Part shown: piece by piece, positions 26,349 to 34,617 of the stretch
Layout: each line of letters starts with the position of its first letter
How positions within the stretch are numbered: the stretch's first letter is position 1
Assembly (NCBI GenBank): GCA_034439915.1
Contig: JAWXBI010000144.1
Coordinates: 1-40,274 of the forward strand
Length of the DNA stretch: 40,274 nt
Source: JADJLQ01 sp034439915
Lineage (GTDB): Bacteria > Bacteroidota > Bacteroidia > Chitinophagales > Saprospiraceae
Reading direction: 5' to 3'
Translations under genes and position numbers: made by a program
The notes under the pieces: model-generated
Told to the model about the DNA's origin: nothing
What the model saw: only the letters and a program-made list of their open reading frames with translations
Databases searched by the model: none

Positions 26349-28979
26349 ATGACTTCTTCGGAAATTAGGCGGCATTTTCTTGAGTTTTTTAAATCTAAAC
26401 TTCATTATATTGAACGGGCTGCGCCCATTGTTTTAAAAAATGACCCCACCTTGTTGTTTACCAATGCGGGGATGAACCAATTTAAAGATCTTTTTTTAGG
26501 CAACAAACCGATCATTCATCCACGGATAGCCGATACGCAGAAATGTCTGAGGGTTTCCGGAAAACACAATGATCTGGAGGAAGTAGGCTTAGACAGTTAC
26601 CATCATACGATGTTTGAAATGCTCGGTAACTGGTCTTTTGGCGATTATTTTAAACAAGAAGCCATTGACTGGGCCTGGGAATTGTTGACTGGGGTTTACC
26701 AGATTGATCCGGAAAGGTTATATGCAAGCGTTTTTACAGGGGATGTTAATGAAAATCTGGCCCGGGATGATGAAGCAGCCGGGTTCTGGAAAAAATACCT
26801 CCCGGAAGAACGGATTATCCTGGGATCCAAAAGAGATAATTTTTGGGAGATGGGGGACACAGGTCCCTGTGGCCCTTGTTCAGAAATCCATGTAGATATT
26901 CGTTCGGAAGATGAGCGAAAAAAAATACCCGGCAAAGATTTAGTCAACAATGGCCATCCCCAGGTCATTGAAATATGGAACCTGGTTTTTATCCAGTTTA
27001 ACCGAAAAGCGGATGGTAAACTGGAAGAGCTGCCTTCTAAACATGTGGATACCGGTATGGGTTTTGAGCGGCTCTGCATGGTCCTTCAGGGAAAATCCTC
27101 TTCGTATGATACCGATGTATTTAGTGGGATGATTGCATTTATAGAGAAAAACTGCGGTATCACGTATAATTCATCCTATGAGCATGCTGCAAAATCGGAC
27201 ATTGCTATGCGGGTGTTGGCTGATCATATTCGAGCAGTCGCCTTTACGATCGCCGATGGAGAATTGCCTAGTAATACCGGTGCCGGCTATGTGATCCGCA
27301 GGATATTGAGACGCGCTGTCAGGTATTATTATTCCTTCCTCCATATTCGCCAGCCTTTCTTTTATACGCTGATACCTAAATTAGCTAAATATTTTGAAGA
27401 TGTTTTCCCGGAGTTGATCAAACAACAGGATTTTATATCTAAAGTGATTGAAGAAGAGGAGAAAGCCTTTTTAAGAACTCTGGAGGGAGGATTGAAGAGA
27501 TTAGATGCCCTTACTGCTGAAAAAGGTGAACTAAGGGGCAGGGATGCTTTCGAATTATACGATACCTTCGGGTTTCCCATTGACCTGACCCGGCTGATTT
27601 GTGCAGAACGGGATATGAAAGTGGACGATACTGGTTTTCAACTCGCTTTAGACCAGCAGCGTGCCAGGTCCAGAGCAGCCTCGGTCACTGAAACCGGGGA
27701 CTGGATCATGCAGTCAGCTCAGCAGGAAACACTGTTTGTTGGTTACGAACATGCAGAAACAGAAGCGGTCCGAATCATAAAATACCGCACCGTTAAGTCA
27801 AAGGATAAACTGGAGTATCAGCTTGTTTTGGATAAAACACCATTCTATGCCGAAGGAGGGGGACAGCTAGGCGATACGGGTATTTTACAAACAGTTCATG
27901 AAACGATACGGGTACTGAATACCAAAAAAGAAAATGATTTGCCGCTTCATTTTGTCGACCGGTTGCCGGCGGATCCGATGGCGGTATTCCATGCGAGCAT
28001 CGATTTACCACGCAGAAAAAGTATAGAGAATAACCATAGTGCAACCCACCTGCTTCACGCGGCTTTACGAAAAGTGCTGGGTGGGCACGTGCATCAAAAG
28101 GGGTCCCTGGTTACGGATCAATACCTTCGATTTGATTTTTCCCATTTTCAAAAATTAAACGAAAACGAATTGATTGACATCGAACATCTCGTCAATCAGA
28201 AAATCAGGGAAAATATCCACCTGGATGAAGCCAGGAATATTTCAATCAGGGACGCACAAGCTTCAGGCGCTATGATGTTGTTTGGAGAAAAATATGGTGA
28301 CCAGGTCAGGATGATCACCTTTGACCCTGCCTATTCCCGCGAACTTTGCGGAGGTTGCCATGTCCTAGCTACCGGCAAAATTGGCTTTTTTAAAATTATC
28401 AGTGAATCGGCAGTAGCCGCCGGCGTCCGGCGTATAGAAGCTATCACCGCAGATTCGGTTGAACGTTATTTTAAGGATCAGGAATCCATGCTTCATCAAA
28501 TCAAAGAAACGCTCAAAAACCCGAAAGACCTAATCGTTTCTTTAAACGCACTGGTGGAAGAAAATAAAACTTTAAAACATCAGTTGACCGGTTTTCAGGA
28601 AAAAGAATTGAGTTTATTAAAACAAAAATTAAAACAAGAGGTCAAATCAAAAGATGGCGTCCAATTTATTATCAGTCATCTAAATAACCTGGAAGAAAAA
28701 GAAGCAAAGAATCTTTCATTCCAACTGGAAAAAGAATTATCACCGGCTTATATTTTATTTGGATTCATTGCCAATGGCAAACCCATGCTCATGTTGCAAT
28801 TGTCCAATGAATTGGTGCAATCCAAATCCATGAATGCCGTTCAGTTGATCAAAGGTATGGCAACCCATATCCAGGGTGGGGGGGGTGGACAACCTTTTTA
28901 TGCCACAGCTGGAGGAAAAAATCCATCGGGATTAAAAGCAGCCCTCGATGAAGCTCTAAAATCCAATGCCCTCAATTAA
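26349..28979 (+). CDS. alaS: Alanine--tRNA ligase
   Basis: AlaRS charges tRNA(Ala) and edits mischarged Ser and Gly. From the ATG giving MTSSEIRRHFLEFF the protein has 876 residues, the normal length; an upstream TTG at 26310 is unlikely because it falls in the promoter. Class II motifs appear as GMNQFKDLFLG and MFEMLGNWSFGDYFK. The editing domain has the HSATHLLHAALRK motif (HxxxH) and CGGCHV as the Cys/His metal site. A coiled coil then precedes the C-terminal C-Ala domain, with its glycine-rich IQGGGGGQPFYATAGG. The GH5 gene follows after 11 bases on the same strand. Confidence 0.97.
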   Translation: MTSSEIRRHFLEFFKSKLHYIERAAPIVLKNDPTLLFTNAGMNQFKDLFLGNKPIIHPRIADTQKCLRVSGKHNDLEEVGLDSYHHTMFEMLGNWSFGDYFKQEAIDWAWELLTGVYQIDPERLYASVFTGDVNENLARDDEAAGFWKKYLPEERIILGSKRDNFWEMGDTGPCGPCSEIHVDIRSEDERKKIPGKDLVNNGHPQVIEIWNLVFIQFNRKADGKLEELPSKHVDTGMGFERLCMVLQGKSSSYDTDVFSGMIAFIEKNCGITYNSSYEHAAKSDIAMRVLADHIRAVAFTIADGELPSNTGAGYVIRRILRRAVRYYYSFLHIRQPFFYTLIPKLAKYFEDVFPELIKQQDFISKVIEEEEKAFLRTLEGGLKRLDALTAEKGELRGRDAFELYDTFGFPIDLTRLICAERDMKVDDTGFQLALDQQRARSRAASVTETGDWIMQSAQQETLFVGYEHAETEAVRIIKYRTVKSKDKLEYQLVLDKTPFYAEGGGQLGDTGILQTVHETIRVLNTKKENDLPLHFVDRLPADPMAVFHASIDLPRRKSIENNHSATHLLHAALRKVLGGHVHQKGSLVTDQYLRFDFSHFQKLNENELIDIEHLVNQKIRENIHLDEARNISIRDAQASGAMMLFGEKYGDQVRMITFDPAYSRELCGGCHVLATGKIGFFKIISESAVAAGVRRIEAITADSVERYFKDQESMLHQIKETLKNPKDLIVSLNALVEENKTLKHQLTGFQEKELSLLKQKLKQEVKSKDGVQFIISHLNNLEEKEAKNLSFQLEKELSPAYILFGFIANGKPMLMLQLSNELVQSKSMNAVQLIKGMATHIQGGGGGQPFYATAGGKNPSGLKAALDEALKSNALN

Positions 28980-28990
28980 TTTTAAGCAAA

Positions 28991-29989
28991 ATGAAAAATC
29001 TGAAGATTTGCTGCTTTTATTTGTTCAGTTTGGTGCTTGTCACTATAAATGCCCAGGATAGTTTGTCAAGAATAAGGGTAGAAGGAAATAAATTTGTCAA
29101 TGATCAGAATACGCCGGTAATTTTTAAAGGGTACAGTTCCAGTGACCCGGACAAGTTGTTATATGACGGCCATTGGAATAAGGCTTATTTTGAAGAACTC
29201 AAAGCCTGGGGAGCCAACGTGGTCAGATTTCCGGTGCATCCGGCAGCCTGGCGCAGACAGGGACAAAATAATTACCAGCGTATACTGGACCAGGGGATTC
29301 AATGGGCGGGGGAATCGGGACTCTATGTCATCATCGATTGGCATAGTATAGGTAATTTAAAATCAGGCCTTTTTCAAGCCGATATGTACGAAACCAGTTT
29401 GAAAGAAACCTTTGAATTCTGGAGGGCCATGGCAATTCGTTACAAAAACAATCCGGTGGTAGCTTGTTTTGAATTGTTTAACGAACCAACGGTATACAGC
29501 GGTCAACTCGGGATCTGCACCTGGTCGGATTGGAAGGCAATCAATGAAGAAATCATAACCATCATCAGGGCCCATGGGTGCAAAGCCGTCCCGCTAGTTG
29601 CAGGTTTCAACTGGGCATACGATCTTACTCCAATAGCCAAGGAACCTATTAACGCCAGCGGAATAGCCTATGTATCCCATCCTTATCCTCAAAAGAGGGA
29701 TAAACCCTGGGAGGCCAGATGGACGGCGGATTGGGGATTTGCAGCAGAAAAATATCCGGTCATCCTGACGGAAATCGGATTTTGCGGTCCTGATGATGTT
29801 GGAGCACATATCCCGGTGATCAGTGACGAATCTTATGGGGATGCCATTATGAAATACACGCAGGAAAGAGGAATTTCTATAGTGGCCTGGGTGTTTGATC
29901 CTAATTGGGCCCCGAGAATGTTCAGTGATTGGGATTTTACGCCCAGTCGCCAGGGCAACTATTTTAAAGTTGCTTTAAATAAACAATAA
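28991..29989 (+). CDS. Exported GH5-family glycoside hydrolase
   Basis: The 332-residue protein has a signal peptide (1-22, ending in TINAQ) and a GH5 (beta/alpha)8 barrel of endoglucanase/mannanase type. Residues include GANVVRFPVHPAAW (about 73-86), YVIIDWHS, the acid/base Glu165 in FELFNEPT, the His/Tyr region YVSHPYP, and the nucleophile Glu261 in VILTEIGF. It stops soon after the barrel, with no carbohydrate-binding module and no type IX sorting domain, so it may stay in the periplasm or go out by another route. Its substrate could be cellulose, mannan or a related beta-glucan. Translation 11 bases after alaS suggests read-through from that gene. Confidence 0.87.
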   Translation: MKNLKICCFYLFSLVLVTINAQDSLSRIRVEGNKFVNDQNTPVIFKGYSSSDPDKLLYDGHWNKAYFEELKAWGANVVRFPVHPAAWRRQGQNNYQRILDQGIQWAGESGLYVIIDWHSIGNLKSGLFQADMYETSLKETFEFWRAMAIRYKNNPVVACFELFNEPTVYSGQLGICTWSDWKAINEEIITIIRAHGCKAVPLVAGFNWAYDLTPIAKEPINASGIAYVSHPYPQKRDKPWEARWTADWGFAAEKYPVILTEIGFCGPDDVGAHIPVISDESYGDAIMKYTQERGISIVAWVFDPNWAPRMFSDWDFTPSRQGNYFKVALNKQ

Positions 29990-30010
29990 ACTATTCCCGG
30001 TTTACCATAG

Positions 30011-30042
30011 GAAAAAAAATACCGGCCAATCCTGACCGGTAT
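30011..30042 (-). terminator. Intrinsic terminator downstream of the YceI gene
   Basis: On the minus strand, a 7-base stem ATACCGG/CCGGTAT with a 10-base loop is followed directly by a run of eight T residues (eight A residues at 30012-30019 of the plus strand). This lies about 130 bases past the YceI stop. The arms are 30019-30025 and 30036-30042. It could also weakly affect the plus-strand GH5 transcript, but no T-run follows it in that direction. Confidence 0.65.
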
Positions 30043-30168
30043 CCATAAAACCCTGTATGAATCACCTCAGTAGTTGCATTTAAATTGCACTACCCCTATT
30101 TAAATAAATTTTTAAAAAGCCAACCACAGACAATAGGTTCCATTTAGTCGGGTAACCATCTCTTGATT

Positions 30169-30750
30169 TTATTGTTTGAATAACTGGAGATCCGCTCTGA
30201 TGCTGACCTCTTCGCCTACCAGAATCCCTCCGGTTTCCAGAGCGGCATTCCAGTTTAATCCCCAATCCTTGCGGTTAATTTTACCGTTGATATTAAATAT
30301 AGCTTTTTGGTTGCCCCAGGGATCTTTCAGTATGCCTCCAAATTCGACATCCAGTTTTATTCGCCTGGTGATTCCTTTGATTGTCAGATCCCCGTATAAT
30401 TCATAACTTCCGTCGTGATCGACTTCTTCATAGGTATTGCCGGTAAAATGGATTTGTTTAAATTGTTCGACGTCGAAGAAATCAGCGCTGCGGATATGTT
30501 TATCCCGGTCTGAGGAGCCCGTATCCACAGACGATGGGTCCAGCCAAAAATCGATTTCGGCCGTCATAAAATCTTCGCCGGTAGTTACAATACTCGCCTC
30601 GAATTCTTTAAAAAGGCCCCTCACATTGGCCACCATCATATGTTTGACTTTAAACCCCACCTCAGAATGGGCCATATCAAGGCCCCATTTTATTTTATCA
30701 AGGATTGGAACATCTACCATAGGAATAGTGATTTCTGACAGGTTATTCAT
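30169..30750 (-). CDS. YceI-family protein without a signal peptide
   Basis: The 193-residue protein has the YceI lipocalin-like barrel: the start KIKWGLDMAHSEVGFKVKHMMVANVRGLF (about 20-48), the central HIRSADFFDVEQFKQIHF block, the LTIKGITRRIKLDVEFGG strand and the end INRKDWGLNWNAALETGGILVGEEVSI. YceI proteins bind polyisoprenoid or other amphiphilic molecules, and many are periplasmic. Here the N-terminus MNNLSEITIPMVDVPI is not a signal peptide, so this copy probably stays in the cytosol. It is a single-gene unit ending at a minus-strand hairpin terminator. Confidence 0.88.
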   Translation of the reverse strand: MNNLSEITIPMVDVPILDKIKWGLDMAHSEVGFKVKHMMVANVRGLFKEFEASIVTTGEDFMTAEIDFWLDPSSVDTGSSDRDKHIRSADFFDVEQFKQIHFTGNTYEEVDHDGSYELYGDLTIKGITRRIKLDVEFGGILKDPWGNQKAIFNINGKINRKDWGLNWNAALETGGILVGEEVSIRADLQLFKQ

Positions 30751-30889
30751 GTTTTTAATTTATTGAATTAGGAAAAAATTATTCTACGTAGTTTAAGTGC
30801 ACCTTTGACCTATTGATTAAACAAGGAAAATACTATCCAGTTGAACCCGGTGCCATTAAATATGGGTTAAAATTGGTTTTGGGAAGGGT

Positions 30890-30920
30890 TTTGTGATACT
30901 TGGGCATCAAATCACCTTCG
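30890..30920 (+). promoter_or_regulatory. Possible promoter for the zinc-peptidase-like lipoprotein
   Basis: TTTG at 30890-30893 is followed after exactly 19 bases by CACCTTCG (30913-30920), a 6-of-8 match to TACCTTTG. The ATG of the lipoprotein gene is 21 bases further on. Confidence 0.4.
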
Positions 30921-30941
30921 TTTCATTTTAAAATAAACTAT

Positions 30942-31451
30942 ATGAAAACCAAAACTTTTTTTTGGTCACTGTCCTTCATGGGTCTGGTGACTGCGGGTTG
31001 TCAATTAGATCTGGACGATATATTTGGGAATAATTCCATTAATGAAGAGTTTCCTAATGTGGACAAGGCGTTATGGCCGTATTTCCACCGTTTTGAGGAG
31101 GAAGCCGCAACCCGAAGTATCGATGTAGATCTCAATGAAGCCTACATCACCGGCCTGATTTCTGATATCAGCACGACACATGTTTTGGGTCAGTGCTCAT
31201 ACTCCAGCAACAATCCTCATCAGGTTACCATTGACAAGCCATTTTGGAATACGGCTTCGGACCTGGCCAAAGAGTTTGTGGTGTTCCATGAATTGGGCCA
31301 TTGTTATCTGGCCAGGCTGCACGATGAATCCAAAGACAGCAAAGGAGTTTGCCTGAGTATGATGAGGAGCGGCACTGGTGACTGCAGGGACAATTACAAT
31401 ACTACTACCAGAGCCGTGTTGATCAACGAACTGTTTGGAGAAAAAGATTAA
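30942..31451 (+). CDS. Small lipoprotein with an HExxH zinc-peptidase motif
   Basis: From the ATG at 30942 the protein has 169 residues and a lipoprotein signal: a hydrophobic segment ends in VTAGC with Cys20 to be lipidated. An earlier TTG at 30900 would hide this and is not preferred. The central motif is His116-Glu-Leu-Gly-His120, in FVVFHELGHCYLARLHDE; His127 or Asp128 may be a third zinc ligand. A methionine-containing turn, LSMMRSG (139-144), follows with three nearby cysteines (Cys121, Cys137, Cys148). The arrangement recalls metzincins, but the glycine and the exact third-histidine spacing differ. The substrate is unknown, and I do not recognise a named family with confidence. Confidence 0.75.
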   Translation: MKTKTFFWSLSFMGLVTAGCQLDLDDIFGNNSINEEFPNVDKALWPYFHRFEEEAATRSIDVDLNEAYITGLISDISTTHVLGQCSYSSNNPHQVTIDKPFWNTASDLAKEFVVFHELGHCYLARLHDESKDSKGVCLSMMRSGTGDCRDNYNTTTRAVLINELFGEKD

Positions 31452-31513
31452 TAGAGTATATCTCGATAGTACGAATACCCGATTTATTCAGTTAGGATAG
31501 GTTGTAATCCGGG

Positions 31514-32692
31514 TTAATCAAAATAAGAAATATCGGCGAGGGAATGTATGCCATGTTCTTTGGGGGCGGCCAGGGGCCTGGTGGCTTTGAGCAAGGACTT
31601 TAACCGGTATTCTGTAAAGGTAGAATCTCCACGGATCAGGCTTTGTATTCGGACATAACCAGAAGCATGGATAATTTTGCCTTCGCCCGAATAGATAGCC
31701 ACATGGGTGACTTTTTCAGGCTGACTTTCCGTAGCCTGCCTGCCGAAAAATAAAAAATCGCCTGGCAGGAGGTTCTTTAAGGTTGTATCCGTGTCAATGG
31801 GTTTACCCACGTTTACTTGCTGGGAAGCATCCCTGGGCAACAACCATCCGTGTTGAAACATTACGGTTTTAGTAAAGCCACTGCAATCCATGCCATTGGC
31901 TGATGTACCTCCCCAGAGATAAGGCCTGCCCAGATAGGATTTAGCTACACGGATCAGAGACTCGCTGGTAGGGGCAGATTGATGTTGTGTTTTCCAGTCC
32001 TCCAGTCCCATGGCTTGCAGGGCTGGAATAAAACCGCTTCGACCATCTGCGAGGGCAGCTTCGTAAAATTCGCCCTTGTTTTGAATGGCTTTTAAAATAG
32101 CTCCCGTGGATAAGGATGATAATTTAGCTGCACCCGGTGATGGGCTTTCATATAAATAAGATTGATCCGCAATGACAATAATCTTTTGGGTTGCGTGCCA
32201 TTCCCTGTATTGGCCACTGTCCATAAGTTGCAGGGCATCTCCATCAATCCATCCGAGATAATCATCAGGAGACTGACTGTATAACCAACCATTAGAATAT
32301 TTATACAATCGCACCACGGTCCCGCACAGCAACTGGTTAGACAGTTCACTACTGTGACCCGGATTGGACCTGACGTTGGCGACTGGAATCGTAACTACCC
32401 CAAAATGAAGACCCTCCAGTGACGGAGACGGGAGTACTTCGATGCTATCAATAAAATTGATTTCGATGAGGGCTTCCTGGATTTCTTTTTTGATCCTGGG
32501 GTTGCTCACTTCTCCCCGTAGAATTAATTGGTTGAGATGCAGGTACGGCTCGACCGTGAATAAGGATACCCTTTTGTCCGGGGCATATTTTTTTTCAATG
32601 GCTTCGAGTATTCCGATAACACGCGGATCGATGGTTGGGGTGGATTTACAAAAAACCAGCAGGAGGGAGATTCCGAATAAACAATATTTCAT
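31514..32692 (-). CDS. NlpC/P60 cysteine peptidase with SH3-like domains
   Basis: The 392-residue protein (from the ATG giving MKYCLFGISLLLVFCKS) resembles gamma-D-glutamyl-diamino-acid endopeptidases that trim peptidoglycan stem peptides. The N-terminus is a signal sequence; a Cys15 follows, but the LVFC lipobox is non-canonical. The middle (about 100-235) contains two SH3b-like regions, with VANVRSNPGHSSELSNQLLCG and YLYESPSPGAAKLSSL. The C-terminal NlpC/P60 domain has catalytic Cys270 in GMDCSGFTK and His330 in HVAIYSG. The motif LPGDFLFFG precedes the histidine. A plausible upstream TTG start would add eight residues and is less likely. It faces the lipoprotein gene tail to tail. Confidence 0.88.
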   Translation of the reverse strand: MKYCLFGISLLLVFCKSTPTIDPRVIGILEAIEKKYAPDKRVSLFTVEPYLHLNQLILRGEVSNPRIKKEIQEALIEINFIDSIEVLPSPSLEGLHFGVVTIPVANVRSNPGHSSELSNQLLCGTVVRLYKYSNGWLYSQSPDDYLGWIDGDALQLMDSGQYREWHATQKIIVIADQSYLYESPSPGAAKLSSLSTGAILKAIQNKGEFYEAALADGRSGFIPALQAMGLEDWKTQHQSAPTSESLIRVAKSYLGRPYLWGGTSANGMDCSGFTKTVMFQHGWLLPRDASQQVNVGKPIDTDTTLKNLLPGDFLFFGRQATESQPEKVTHVAIYSGEGKIIHASGYVRIQSLIRGDSTFTEYRLKSLLKATRPLAAPKEHGIHSLADISYFD

Positions 32693-32765
32693 GGTCAAAA
32701 TTAAAAATACCTGCAATAAGTCCCCTTGTCCGTGAACAGATTGGAAGGATTTTTTAGCTGATCAA

Positions 32766-33407
32766 CTATTTGAGTAATTTAAAAGCATGGTTCCACTGGT
32801 TGTCCTTAAAACCCCGGGCACACCACAATACGGAGAGGCTTTCAATACTGCCGGCTGTATCCAGGGTGCCTAAATCAGCAGTTTCCCAGCCAAATGAAAC
32901 CAGGATTTGGGTGACTGTTTTTTTTGATTCCGGATGGTCACCGCAAATAAACATGGTAGGCCTGGCTCCTTCAAATACCGGCTTATACATAACAGAACTT
33001 CCGACAGAATTAAACGCTTTAACAATATGGGCACGGGGATGTGCTTTTTGCAACTGTGCAGCCAGTGAATCGTTTTGTTGAGTAAAAAACTGTAAAGCAC
33101 CGTTTTTAGGAGGAGATTCCGAAATCGGATTGGTGGCATCTATGATTATTTTTAGGTCAACATCTGAGTTTTCCAGGTTGCTAAACACTTTGATAGCCGC
33201 AGTGCCTTTAACAGCCAGTACCAGGATCTTACCGAAAGATGCAGCTTGCTGAAAGGATCCTGTCCGAACGCCTAACGTACTTTTTATTTCTTCGAGTTTT
33301 TGGGGGTTTCCAGAGCCTATCATCACTTCATGACCTTCGGCCAAAAATCCTGCCCCTAAGGCTTTGGCTACTGTCCCCGAACCGAGGATTCCAATCTTGC
33401 TTTTCAT
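32766..33407 (-). CDS. NADP-dependent Rossmann-fold oxidoreductase (F420-reductase-like)
   Basis: The 213-residue protein starts MKSKIGILGSGTVAKALGAGF, a dinucleotide-binding GxGxxA motif followed by the GSGNP segment after the second strand (IGSGNPQK) that favours NADP. Further blocks, KILVLAVKG, IIDATNPI, HIVKAFNSVGSSVM and MFICGDHPE, match the 'NADP oxidoreductase, coenzyme F420-dependent' group. Such proteins in non-methanogens are poorly characterised. The longer reading frame begins 90 bases upstream at a non-ATG codon and would not add a family-like N-terminus. The F420 relation is by family only; I see no F420 synthesis genes here. Confidence 0.78.
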   Translation of the reverse strand: MKSKIGILGSGTVAKALGAGFLAEGHEVMIGSGNPQKLEEIKSTLGVRTGSFQQAASFGKILVLAVKGTAAIKVFSNLENSDVDLKIIIDATNPISESPPKNGALQFFTQQNDSLAAQLQKAHPRAHIVKAFNSVGSSVMYKPVFEGARPTMFICGDHPESKKTVTQILVSFGWETADLGTLDTAGSIESLSVLWCARGFKDNQWNHAFKLLK

Positions 33408-33461
33408 ACCTGATAATGTTGGATTAAAACAGAATGGGGTGAAAAATGGTTCAAATAAATA

Positions 33462-33489
33462 GGCCGAATCTCTCGTCTGAGACCCGGCC
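33462..33489. terminator. Hairpin between the DUF2807 gene and the Rossmann gene
   Basis: GGCCG (33462-33466) pairs with CGGCC (33485-33489), with an inner TCTC/GAGA pairing around GTCT. On the minus strand it is followed by AT-rich sequence but no clean T-run, so it may be a weak terminator or a transcript-stabilising element. Confidence 0.35.
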
Positions 33490-33546
33490 CTGTCCACCTA
33501 CTCTTTGAGGAAGAATAGTTCTTACAATATTTTTGTCCTGTTGTGG

Positions 33547-34263
33547 TTAATCTATCGATTGGATCGATCCGCTTCCTGAAATTCCCGTCTTGACTTTAGG
33601 GCGGCCTCTGTACTTAACATTACCGCTTCCGGCAATACCTGCATCCAGCATTTGTCCGGCACTGACTTCACAATTTCCTGAACCCGAGATCCCTACCTTG
33701 ACGGTTTCGGCGAGACAATCCAGAGCTTTGACATCCCCGCTACCGGAAGTGCCTATGCTTAATTCTTTCGTTTTTCCTTTTAAGTTAATCGTACCGGAGC
33801 CGCTCAATCCACAATCAATATTGTCGGCTTCAACCATAAGTTTCATACTTCCCGAACCGCTCAGACCTACCTGAAAATCATCCGTTTTAAAGGTATTTGT
33901 GGTGATGATTGACCCCGAACCGGCCAAGCCAATGGAAATCAATGAAGGCATGGTGATTTTTATTTTTACATCATCGTAATCAGCCCAAATATTTTTAGGC
34001 ATTTTTATCCGCCATTTTTTGTCCTTAATTTCCGTTTGAATAAGGTTGAGTATGTTTTCCTGGCCTTCCATAACAACTTTTTGGGTAGCCCCCTGCGTGA
34101 TTTCTACATCAGCAGCAATATTGCTTTCGATTTGATCAAAAGAGGCAAGGTCTACCGTCCTGATTATAGTGGGACCGGTACCTTTTACTTTTTCTTTCGA
34201 TTGACCTGACACCAGGTGCAGACTACTCACCGCGAGGATCAGAAGAAGAATTTTATTTTTCAT
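33547..34263 (-). CDS. Exported DUF2807 (head-GIN) repeat protein
   Basis: The 238-residue protein has a signal peptide (1-20, ending in LVSGQ). It then carries the Bacteroidota DUF2807 fold: a head motif (ASFDQIESNIAADVEITQG) followed by a beta-solenoid in which AGSGS or SGSG turns recur about every 18-20 residues (seven copies: AGSGS, SGSGS, SGSGT, SGSGD, SGSGN, AGSGN, SGSGS). It is a secreted or outer-surface scaffold of unknown role. The ATG at 34263 is chosen because it directly precedes the signal peptide. It lies 65 bases after the small thiamine-binding-type gene, in the same direction. Confidence 0.87.
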   Translation of the reverse strand: MKNKILLLILAVSSLHLVSGQSKEKVKGTGPTIIRTVDLASFDQIESNIAADVEITQGATQKVVMEGQENILNLIQTEIKDKKWRIKMPKNIWADYDDVKIKITMPSLISIGLAGSGSIITTNTFKTDDFQVGLSGSGSMKLMVEADNIDCGLSGSGTINLKGKTKELSIGTSGSGDVKALDCLAETVKVGISGSGNCEVSAGQMLDAGIAGSGNVKYRGRPKVKTGISGSGSIQSID

Positions 34264-34328
34264 GTTGAAGATTTGTTTTGTGATATTAATGACAAGGCGA
34301 TTCAAATAAGGTTGCACCGGAAGGTCGA

Positions 34329-34580
34329 TCAGGTATCCGTCATATCCAGGTTGATTATTTTAATGACAGAGGCTATCGTTTTATTCTGGTCAAAACTGTG
34401 CTTCAATTCGGCGTTGAGGAGCTCCATACATAGATCAAATTCCCCTGTAATTTGTGTACTCATAGGCTGATACCGGATTTCGACCTGTTGGTATTGACTG
34501 ACCCTGGCAATAAATTCCCGGATAGCCTGGCTATAATTTTTATCCAGGGGATATAAGCTGATTTCTATTGAAATTTTCAT
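34329..34580 (-). CDS. Small thiamine-binding-type (YkoF/MTH1187-like) protein
   Basis: The 83-residue protein MKISIEISLYPLDKNY... has the single ferredoxin-like domain of the thiamine/hydroxymethylpyrimidine-binding group. ISLYPLDKNYSQAIREFIARV, the STQITGEFDLCMELLNAEL segment and a final ASVIKIINLDM strand are typical. Such proteins bind thiamine or its pyrimidine precursor. It starts 37 bases after the MFS carrier gene on the same strand, so the two may act in one uptake or salvage step. The family call is by sequence pattern; ligand binding is not shown. Confidence 0.75.
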   Translation of the reverse strand: MKISIEISLYPLDKNYSQAIREFIARVSQYQQVEIRYQPMSTQITGEFDLCMELLNAELKHSFDQNKTIASVIKIINLDMTDT

Positions 34581-34617
34581 ATAGCGCGGAGACCATCCGT
34601 CTGACCAAAGTTCCTTA

